This document shows positions 28,801 through 40,800 of a DNA stretch of 64,000 nt, piece by piece. Under the pieces are notes generated by a model. The model had not been told where the DNA came from and did no database searches. It saw only the letters and a program-made list of their open reading frames with translations. A program made the translations under genes and the position numbers. The stretch is from positions 19,921,100 through 19,985,099 of the forward strand of contig NC_065554.1 of assembly GCF_022605725.1 (NCBI RefSeq), written 5' to 3'. The stretch comes from Anthonomus grandis grandis. Lineage: Eukaryota; Arthropoda; Insecta; Coleoptera; Curculionidae. Numbering within the stretch: the stretch's first letter is position 1; each line of letters begins with the position of its first letter.

Positions 28801-31800
28801 TTGAATTTGTCTGACCGTTTCTTTACGTTACCTGGAAAAAAGTTTGTTTCAAGAATGTAAGGTTCGTAAAAATAAAGTCATTTGATTACCTGGAAGACAC
28901 AAAAGGTTCTGGAAATTTCTTTAAAACTTTGTAGGTGTCTGGACATATCTAAAAATTAATTCAATTGCATGGAAAAAATTAAAAATCACTTAAAATGCCT
29001 GTGGGGAGAAAATAAGTGCCTTTTGTAGGTCGCTTTTTATGCCCCTTCAAATCTTTTTTAAAATTAAGTTGAAGTTATTTTAGTTTCGTCCAGGCACTTG
29101 AATTAATCCTTTACGTATTGCAGACTCCACTTAAAATTATGTTTCAATTCTGTTAACTAAGTTCCTTTTTACTGACCTTTAAATAGGATTTTCATCTGAA
29201 TTAATTTTCAACTTTTTCCTTTAAAGAACATTAGCAATCATCGGAATCGATCGAAGATCTCTACGCACAATTTTATAGATTTCGGTCATTATTTGCGGAG
29301 TAAGAGCAGAAACAGCTGCCTGGATGTTGGTCATCTTTGGTGCTCTATCAGCCTTCAGAAAACAGTTTATATCTTTAGAAAAAACGCGTACAAGATAGAG
29401 AATCTGTAGAAATACAAATAGAAACTCGTAGGACTCGGTCGGAGCTTTTTAAAGTAACAGCAATTTCACGTTGATCCGTTGCTCGTGATTTTTGTCACAT
29501 TGTTATGGACCAGAGAAAAAAACACGTTCGTTTCTAACCTATATAGAAAAATATAGTAATAAAGCAATAAAAATATGGTTTCGTATTAGAATAGTAAACT
29601 CTTTCATCTATCCAATACTACATCCGTTAGCCCCTTATCAATATCTTATACAGGGTGTCTCACGACGAATAGACGCGATCGATATCTCGGAAACTAATTT
29701 TTCAAAAATTTTGAAAACTTGGCAACATGGCACAGTCGATGGGGGCTACGCAACTAAAATATTTTGACAGTTGTGACGTTTCCGGTTATACCGGAAGTAG
29801 GTGTCAACTTCGTTATTTTAAATGGAACACCCTGAAGTATAAGTATAAGGAAAGTATATTTTTACATTTTTGATTTTTACGTGAAATTCTAAGTATATTT
29901 TGTGTATAATGTCCTATACCTAAGTGTAACCGTTTTTGACATATTTTAAATTTCATGTGAAAAACTATGTTTATAAGCCCTAACATAATTACCGATTACT
30001 CCCTTTTAGTAGCCTTTATTTATTGGTTAGTTTTGGCTTTATTTTAGAGGAAAGACCACTTTAAAAGACTATTATAATATTTGGCTAAAAAAAAGATACA
30101 GGGGGGTCAAAAACTAGCATTAAAAATTAAAATAAAAAAATCATTAAAAGTCAATTTTTTTAAATGGAAACCCCCTATTTTTATAATTTTTTCATAAAGA
30201 TAATTAAAAATAAGGTTAATTTTGTATATAAAAGTTGCCGCTTCTAGCGGTTACTATGACAACCGTCATGCCCAACTAATCAACCATCCTTGAGCCGTGT
30301 TACTATTATACGGCTTTTAATATTAGGCCAAATTTAAACTGCCAATATTTCGGAAACTATCAATTTTTGGACTAGATAACCTTATACAAAGTTAATCTTA
30401 TTTTTAATTATCTTTATGAAAAAATTATAAAAATAGAAGGTTTCCATTTAAAAAAATTGACTTTTAATGATTTTTTCATTTTAATTTTTAATGCTAGTTT
30501 TTGACCCCCCTGTATCTCTTTTTTAGCCAAATATTAAAATAGTCTTTTAAAGTGGTCCTTCCTCTAAAATAAAACCAAAACTAACCAATAAATAAAGGCT
30601 ACTAAAAGGGAGTAATCGGTAATTATGTTAGGGCTTATAAGCATAGTTTTTCACATGAAATTTAAAATATGTCAAAAACGGTTACACTTAGGTATAGGAC
30701 ATTATACACAAAATATACTTAGAATTTCACGTAAAAACCAAAAATGTAAAAATATACAGGGTGTTCCATTTAAAATAACGAAGTTGACACCTACTTCCGG
30801 TATAACCGGAAACGTCACAACTGTCAAAATATTTTAGTTGTGTAGCCCCCATCGACTGTGCCATGTTGCCAAGTTTTCAAAATTTAAAAAAAAATAGTTT
30901 CCGAGATATCGATCGCGTCTATTCGTCGTGAGACACCCTGTATAATTCACAAAAGACCATATTCATATTCTCTTTACTAATCTCACCAGATTTTTACAGA
31001 ATCGACCAATATCTTAGACACCATAACCGGAGAATATCTATCAAAATCAAATTTTATTTTAAAATTCTGGGAGCTATTTTTCATAAAAGTCTAAATAACC
31101 TTGAGCTCAAGTATGTATGGCTGAATTTGTATTTACTGTGTCAGAGGCCTTAAAGAACTCTGTGTGGATAGAATCAACTTGGACTTTACTTCTTAAAAAA
31201 AAACTTTTTCACATCAACTGCCTGGAAAAACTAAATCAATTATCGATTGCATTTAAAGTAATTTCTTGATTCTTCCAGGCAGTTGAAGCAATATTTTACC
31301 CTTTTTCCTGACTACTGAGGTCTTCTCCCTCTTTGCTATTTGATTTACTTTTCAGGAGCAACAAAAAATATTTCATGTAAATTATATTTTCGGATTGTTA
31401 TATTTTTTAACCAATACAAAATATTCATTAATAATAAGTAATAATGATCGTAAATTTGAATCTCTTACAGTTTTTGAAAAAACTAATTTTTTTTCACAAA
31501 GAGAGAGTTTTGCAAATAAAATAATGATAGAAACTCATTAAAGCTTTTTTAAATGCAAAGTTTATTAATTAAACAAGAAATAACTTGTTACAAATATTAA
31601 AAAAAGTTTTTCAAATAACAACATTAAGTTTCAAGTATCTTCTTATTCAAAAAACCAAGAAATAATAGGAAAAAAATTAAATAATTTTAGTGTCGATTTC
31701 GTTTTCACACAAATCGTACTTGCAGCGGTTTGCTTTAGGATATTTTTGTAGAAGCCTAACTCTGGTAGTTTTCTCCAGTCTTCACCATAATGCTTAACCA

Positions 31801-34800
31801 GTAAACTAATAATAGAAGCTTTATCGCCTTTAAGTTTGTTGCTTAGTGGTACTTCACCTGTCTCTAGGGATGAAAACGAACAATTTTTTTTACAAACACT
31901 TTTAGGCGTTCCTGTGTTATTCAAGTAATTAATCTCACCTTGAATTAAAACTGTGTGTGCCTTTTTATGAAAAATAAATCGTTTTGCGTTGCTAAATTTG
32001 AAATGCCAGGCTCCAGGAAGTTTTACGATTTTTTTTGCTTCAGTTCAGTCTTGTACGGTCCAGTCAACACCTATTTTTTTAACTGTAGCATGTTTAGTTA
32101 TTATAGCGTCGTAATGACTGGATTCTACAATAACGGGTATTTTTTTTACTTCCTTTTCTATTAATCCGAAAACTCTATCTGGGGGGATAAAAGAGTGCCT
32201 ACAATTGGAAATGTGAGCTCAATATTTTTAATATTTTCTGGAGATTCTTTAAGAAGCCAGTAGGCTAATATTGTCATCATAGTTGTGTTCTTGTTTTGTC
32301 CGCCGCACCCATCAGCGAACAAGTTAATTTTTGTGACAGAAGGCTCAAATATTTTGGTGTTTAATGCATGCCTGACTGCCGAGGCTATTGTGTTCGCATT
32401 TTTTTGAGTATCAATTTCCGTCCATAAATACGCGTTCACGTTTGCAGGTGTTAACTTGGTGTTAGACGTTCCAGACACTATAGTAAAATTCTTGTAATTT
32501 ATTTGCTGGCTGAAATATGCGGCTTGGTCTGGTAATCGAGGCAGGGCCAAGTTTTTCTGGCAGTCAAAAGCCACAAAAAAAGACACTGTGTTTGGTTTTG
32601 GATGTTTCAAGAGACGGAAGAACGCCTTTGCCTTCAATAAATGAACGCGATTCTCTGTTGTTAACTTATATCTTTTTTCAGCTGACGTTGTCAATTTTAG
32701 TTGCTCTTTGAACCGTAGGCACGTTGAACAGCAATCTGTAAGTAGAGTTCCAAACGCAATATTGTAATTTGCATTCACGAATTTTCTAAAATAACTGATT
32801 CTAACGTGCAAATCCTTAGGAACGCGTTGTTTATAGTAAGTATAAAGCTTTTTAAAATGTAAATCGCATGGTAAATAGACACGCACACTAGTCTTGCTCC
32901 TACAATAGTGAGATTCTGCACATGTTAAAGATTCTATAAAGTCTTTTATATGTTTACGTTTTTCATCGTTCTTGCGACCTACTCTGTCCCCTCCTCTTCG
33001 TTCTTTCGGGAGATCTCTATTTTTGACAAAATTACGAAGTATTCTTTGCACTCGGTTTCCACTAAAATTCGTAATGCCTAGAAACGCATTTTTGAACACG
33101 CTTATCAATTTTCCATCTTTCAAACGAACATTGTATTGAATCGAGACTTGAGCGTGATTGGATTTTCCTCTCTTCGGTTTATGTCCTTTGCAACAGTTCA
33201 GTATGCGATTATTCTGGTCTATTTTAGATCTAGATTCATACATGTATCCATGGAATTGTTTAATTTCATTCATTGTTAAAGTTCTGCAAAAATACGGTTG
33301 TCCGGGTTTAGCATCATGACCACAAGTTGGAAAGTTTGGAAGCACGTGTGGTGTATGTCTGAAAATAATATAATTTCAGCTAATTAGTTACTATTAAACC
33401 GATTGAGAGCCTTTTTTAAGCCATACCTATCTCTTTTTTTAACAGCCCTAGCGTAGTTTTCCGGTTGTCGCTCTTTCTTGCGTGCTTTTCCTCTTGGAGC
33501 AGGTAAAATCTTATAATCATTATTTAACTCATCCATAGCAGCAAATCGCACCAAAAATCAATTGATATTACATGTCAATACACAACGAAATTACTATTAG
33601 AACTAAAAATATATTCCATTCACTCTATGTAAACAAAGCATGGCGTTAGTCACGTAGGCACAAGAATAGCATGCTTATTGGTTGACGAGCAAATAAGCAG
33701 TTTTGCAAATGAACTGTGCAAGCAAAGAAAGAGTTTTGCAAATAACCTGCAAATTTGTACTAACTTTTATATGAGAAAGAGGCAGTTATGAAAGATTTTA
33801 ACGATAGTAATACGGTCCTTATTTAAAACCTGTTAATCTTGGCGAAAAAAGTGAATTTTGATTATTTTGTCGTTTAGAGACTTTTGCAAATAACGGCCTC
33901 AGATGTACTATTATTTTATGGTTTTTTAACTGTGTCTTTAGTACTTCAGATTTCAGAATGTAATTAGGCTATAGCAAATATAATTACAAATAAATAAATA
34001 TTTAGAGTTACTATTAGAAAAGACAACAAACAAGGAAAAGTACAAATTATCATATATTTTATTGAATTTTAAAGACGGGAGAATCTTAACAAACTCTATC
34101 GATTATATGATATTCAATTTGTACAAAATTAATTTGATTGCAAGTTTGAGGTAAACAGTCGAGAAGAGTAGAGTAGCATATACATGGTATCAAAATACCA
34201 TTTTTTTACGCATGTCAACAGTACAAAACTTTTAAATCAAAATCAAACTTGAAATCAAATTAATTTTTAATCAAAATTAATTTGATTTCAAATTTGAGGT
34301 AAACAGAGTAGAGTAGAGCCAATAGTACAAAACTTTAAAATATTAGACATATACGTAAAATAAGAAATATGTACCAAATACAAATCATTAAAAATTAAAT
34401 ATAGTAAAGTACATTCAAAAAAAGGAGAAATAAGTTACATACTTAAAAACACTACTCATAGTTCCAATACAGCTGCCCGATTCTACTATGTTGTTGCACC
34501 ACTGTGAAAAATACTTAATTTTTGAGTTACTAAGAAATAACTAAAGTTATGGTTATATATATATATAAGTATTTCCCGGATTGAATAAAAAACTAATTTT
34601 GAAAGTACTTTTTTACTGCATTTTGAAAAAATCCTTGGTACACATATTTTTGATTGTAATTCAGTGCTATTCAAGATGTATATTTTTTGCATTTGTAGTC
34701 ATGAGGATGTGTACATTATTCTGTGTTGGGTACTCTCTTAAATTAGTTACTACATATTTTAATGAATACAAAATAAATAAAGATGGCAATGTTATACCAA

Positions 34801-37800
34801 ATGTTAGTACCAATGTAATCCCAAATTTTAGTTTTAAAAAGTTTTTTTTTAAATTTTAGTTCTAAACTCTTTTAAAATCATCACATCAACTGCCTGGAAG
34901 AAACGTAATTTTTTGATGCTTCCAGGCAGTTGAGGCAATATTTTCTTTCTTCTCTTCTTAATTTTCTAAGTAAGTCATATGCTAACCTATCAAAAGTTAA
35001 GCATTTGAATAATGACTATAAACCGCTGTATTATTTTTGACCTCATCTAGGGCCATTGAAATTGATGGCAGAATGTATTTTTTTAAGGAGACATTTTGGA
35101 TGTTGCCTGAAGCAAAATAATCTTTGCAGACTACAAATTTTTCTAAAAATACTTCAGATAGAGTCATTTTATGTACATATACTTATCAGCTTTTAACCCT
35201 AGTAAACACTAGAAAAGTTGCCTGCATATACTTTAATTATCTGCTTCATCAATATGTATAATTTTAGGGACAAGAATCTTGTCCTGCTGATTAGGCACTC
35301 CTCATTACATTTTAGTAAAGTTTTTATGGATTTTTTGTTTTTAACGATTTGTAGGGAGGACATTTCTGAATCCAAAGATGGATAATAATATATTATTTTA
35401 TAAATAGCGGTTATTGACTTTATGTTTTGGGTTATTGAGATTCATGTCCTAATAGATATTTTTAGAAAAATTGTATTTTCTGACAGAAATTCTCTGGCTG
35501 TCGAGCAACAATGTTAAACATGAATAATTCCACGAAATGTAATGCAACGTTACTTTATAATTTTTTGTTTATCTGGTACACAAACACAGACAAGCAATAA
35601 ACAATTTTTATTTATTTTTCCAGATAAGACAGTTAAGGGTTTGGTAACCCATTAATCTTTGAAATCATATGTCTTTGCGATTATTTAAAAAATATATTAA
35701 TGTAGAAAGGATAGATTGCATATTCTAAGGCATATGGTTGCAATATGTTAAGTGAAATTGGCGATAATTGGAATCGAAAGACAAATTTACTGCTAGCGTG
35801 TTAAAGATTCTATTTTATCACTTACTGACCAAGAAATAGCAGCGTAGTATAATTTTGATGGGCGTAATAATTAGTAATTTTTTGTTCTATTTAAAATATA
35901 AATAACTTGTAATTGTGTCAGGATATTATTAAAAAACTTAATAATAAAACATCAATTAAATTATGACAATCAAATATGATTGCTAATGTAATAAATAAAT
36001 ATAAATAATAAATATGATTGTAGATCTTTGTTAATGACCATACCTGAAAAAGTTACCTATTTAGAAACTTAAAATAAATAAATATGAACTATATATGTGT
36101 TTTATATTGAATGGCCATTAGGTTAATACAGTTTACGTACATCATTCCTACTTTAAGACTAACATCCTTCAATACACATCATAACATCATTTTTCTTTAT
36201 TGCATCAGTTGACCTTAAATCATGTTTTTAAAACTGCAAAACAGTTAATAAGCAACTGATATTTTATACAACAAAACAAAAAGGGTGTTGATATAGCGGG
36301 CGTGTTCTATTCATTCCACAAAAACCGTAGTACCACCCAGGTACACAGTCAACAATCTGGTGATATTTTATTTTCATCTTATTGAAACGTATCAATAAAC
36401 TAACAATACTAACTTTGTTTTCTATCATATTTACAGAACATAAACAGCAACATCCGACAAGCCTCAAACGCCCACCTAATCCAACTTCTGGACTGGGCAA
36501 AGTATCTTCCACATTTTACATCACTCAATATGCAGGACCAGATTATCCTGCTAAAAAACAACTGGAACGAACTTCACATAATGGCGCTCGCACACCGGTC
36601 GATGACCATCCAGCAAGGGATTTTATTGTCTACGGGACTCACTATTAATGAGTAAATGTCTTGCTATTTACCTCCAATATATTTTTAATTAATATTGGTT
36701 TTTAGAGCCACAGCGAGTTATATCGGAGTAGGCAACATTTACGTCTGGATCCAGGACTTTATCAATAAATTACGAGAAATCAGGATGGATAAGTCCGAAT
36801 ACGCTTGTCTCAGAGCCCTAATACTGTTTAATCCAGGTAAGTCTCCTGAAGCCTAAGCTTACTATCCCCAATAAGTAATAACTTTATTGATATATCAGAA
36901 ATGTTTCAGGTAACAGCCTTATGTTTCGAAAATATTTTAGGATGTTTTTGAAATGTTATATATTTACCGCAAATACTACGTACCGGGAATGTTTCATATA
37001 AATGATTGTATTTTTACAGAAAAAAGAATCAATATCAATTCATTTGATTCTTTCTCCAGGTTGTTTCATTAAGGTGCTGAGGTACCATAAGCCAACAATA
37101 GGAATAAAAAAAATTAAGGAGTTTTTATGTGTTGAGCAACGTTTCCACCATTTTATTGATACTGTTTAAACTAAAATAAACCAACAAATATTAGGCCAAA
37201 AAATTCAAATATTTAAACGAGCTAAATCATAATTTTAATTTTAATATTATGGTTTAGATGTTAATATTTTGGACCCAAAAAATGGCAAACTGCTATGGCA
37301 AAGCCATCCACACACACAAAAAAAGATTTTGGGCAAAGAACCGGGATATGTTAAGTACATATTTAAATTACTGACAATATCGAACTTGGAACAGACGTTG
37401 CAAATTTACATAATATATACACTAATTTACTTAAAAAAGCAAGCATTTGTTTGGAATCCTGTATTTTAATGGTACTATACGGCACTAAGAATAAAAACTA
37501 CGGATAAGGAACAAGGTCAGTTTTAACATTTATTTTAATTTCTAATCTCTTTATTTTTATTATCCTGCATTTTAATTTAAAATATTTGTTAAAAATAATA
37601 AAGTTTTTCTCGTCTTACTGTAAATTATATGTTGTCTGATGAAAAGAATCTGTGTTTTTATATATATTAATACTTGAATTGTTTTGTCTTGACGTACTGT
37701 AGATTAAGTAAGAAAATTTAATAAATGACCGAAACGTTGCTTAACGTCTTAATTCTTTTCCGTTTGAATTCGTTATGGATTTCCATAGAAGATACAAAAA

Positions 37801-40800
37801 AATACTACGTCGATAATTTCATTATATTTATGGCAGAAAAATGATAACAAATAATAAGGAAATTTGCTGAGCCGTTATATAGTCCTGAATAAATTCGACA
37901 CTAACATTGATCGTTTATTACAAACATATCAAGCATCGCAAAACTGGAGAAAAATAAACTCATAACGAAAAACTTGACCCTAAGACCTAAATAACTTTTG
38001 ACTGAGGAAACCTACAGATACGAAACTTCCAGGGCCTATAGGCAGTACTGTAGACCGTTTCAAAATTTTTACTTTCTACCTTAATTACTTTTAATTGAGA
38101 AATTAACAAAGAAAAGTCATGTTCAATTAAATTTTGTATCAATTTTAAGCTTGGCCTTAGAGCTAAATAACTTTTGACTGAGCTGACTTACAGATACTTT
38201 CAGGGCCTATGGGCAATATCAAAATCCATTTCATCAAAAAATTTTAACTTTCTTCCTCAAGTACTTTCTAATTAAGAAATTAACAAATGACAGTCATGTT
38301 CAATTAAACTTTGTATCAATTTTAATTTAATTCAATAAAAATAAACAGAATTTCCAAAACATACTCGGAAAGAAAATTAGCGATAGAACAAAAATAAGAA
38401 AGATGGGACTAGACCAACTCTTAGAGACCATAAAAAGCAGTATACAGGCAGCAACAAACTTAATATATGCCGAAGAAAAAACAGTAAAATTAGCCCGAGA
38501 ACTGAAAACCTAATCAAACGCAGGACACAGACAGAGAATCAGAGGCGTACAAAGAACTAAATAGGAAAATAAATCAGAACCTTAGAAAAGACGTAAGGAA
38601 ATACGTCTAAGGAAACACAAATGAGCACAATATAAACATGAAAGTTTAAAAATCGAAGTTATCACAGGATAGGCGAAAAATACACAAGCTAAAAAAACGA
38701 ACACGGCACCCTGATTAATAACCTTTTACAAACTTTTCACAAAAAACTTATGTGAGTCAAAAGGTCAGAACGATCAGCATATTTATGTTTAATCCAAAAC
38801 GTAGCATTCGAAGAAATCAATCATAATCGTGGTATATAGAGGCAAAAGGAAAAAGCATTTATAGTGACTTCTTCTCGTGATTCTTGAAGCCTGTCTACAG
38901 CTGTGATGCTAGATGGCGCTGGTTCTTTTGGATTGCGCCATCAATGTTAAAACACTCCCTGCTTTTGAGACACAATCCTACCGACTGCGCCAATTATGAA
39001 CATTAAACGATACAACGATTTCTTAAAAAGTAACTTATTTATTTGGAAAATTACGACTGACAAAATAACATGAAGCAACAGGTTATAAACTAAGAATTTA
39101 CTCTAATCTGAAAACTAAGGGTTTATAGCATAAAAAATCCGATGATGCAGCTAACTACGCTATGGAGAGTCGGCATTTTTCACGGTGATAACTTAGTCAA
39201 CTACGCCATTGGAAATGTGTGAATAGTGAATATGGTGAATAGTCAGCGTTTTTCACGGATATAACTAGCTAGTCTCTATGACGAATGTTTACCCTATGCA
39301 AAACAAAAAAATTTAGACCGAATTTCATGGATGAGGTATTTGGAAATTGTATTGAGATTCTCTGTTTGTTTGTTGTACGTAGTATTTTGGAATATGCAAT
39401 TATTGTTTGTTGCCCTTACTGTGAGGGCCGTAAATATCTGCTTCAAAGAATATAAAATGACGCAAGAATAAATAGTCGCAGGATACATCTGTTTTGAGGA
39501 AATAGGGTGTAATATTTTAAAATTTCCTTTTTTTTTCTTTAAAAAATCCACTGAACCAAATTAAAAGGCGGGGCGAAGACCGAATTACTAACGAAATTTT
39601 AAAGATCGGAGGGAACGATCTGCTAGAGAGCGTTAGAATATTGCTGAATAGACGTATAGATGAGGAAGGAATCCCAGAAAAATGGCAAAAAACCTTGGTT
39701 ATATTGCTATCCAAAGAAGGAGATGTCAACAACATGGAGAACTATTAATTTACTATCTTATTTATATAAGTTGTTCACGAAAATTATAACAAACAGACTT
39801 CTTAGTAAATTTCACTCTTACCAACCAGTAAAAAAAGCTGGTTTTCGAAAAGGATTCAGCATAATCGACAAGCGACAAACAATACGAACACTGATAAAAA
39901 AAAGAGCATAGGATATAACTTGCCTTTACATCTGACCTTTATAGATTATCGAAAGGCTTGGTTTCAGTCGAAAAAGGGTTGATTCTGAATGGAACCTCTA
40001 AATAATGCAAGGGTTGACTCTACATATTCATCAAACATATCCGACAGAATGCTGCCATTCAAATAAGATAGATAAACAAACAACAACGAATAAAATAACA
40101 GTGAATAGAAGAATAAAACAAGCAGAAAGACATATTTAAAGATTTAAACTAAGAAGACACACTAGGGTACTGAGGTGGATAGAGTATATCTAAGCCACCT
40201 GCGTTTTGGAGATGATATAGTATATCTCAGCAAAAGAACCATGATAGAAAAACTACGGATTGAATCTTCGAACAACGGACTTGAAATTTCTAGAAAACTT
40301 AATAAAAAAATAATCGGTATGTCACATTGATTTATTTTTCTCTCATTTTTCTCTGGAAAGTGAGAGTAAGGAGGTAATAAGATTTTTTCTTTAGTTTATA
40401 GAAATAATCATGAAAGTAATTTGCGTTATAAAATAAAAGTAAGTAAAGTAATAAGCCTTACCTGAATGATTATAGGTTACTTATCTATAATCACAAAAGT
40501 ACAAAGATAGAATTTAAACAGATGACGATATAACAAATTAGATTTCTACTATATTATTCTCAAGTCTCCGGAGACTGTTGTTTGTCTCTGGTTTTCATTA
40601 TTTTCTTTTTTAGTGATTCTTCTAACAATAATGGACAGACACACTGTTAAAGGAAGAGACAGGTTCTTCTGTTTTCACCTAAAATATCTGGTTTTAGGAG
40701 GTGAAATTGGGTATATTTACCATGTATTATGTATTTTCTGTACCTTAATGTCATATTTTGTTTATCCGTATCATTTTCCGAACCGAAAATTCGATTTCCT

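Noticed and set aside
31140..33905. AGAGGCC / GGCCTC words as terminal repeats of the DUF7869-like element
   Set aside because: Only 6-8 bases match and no flanking duplication is visible.
36264..36648. 82- and 88-codon frames over usp exon 5
   Set aside because: Shadows of exon 5 in other frames; the true frame continues across phase-matched splice sites.
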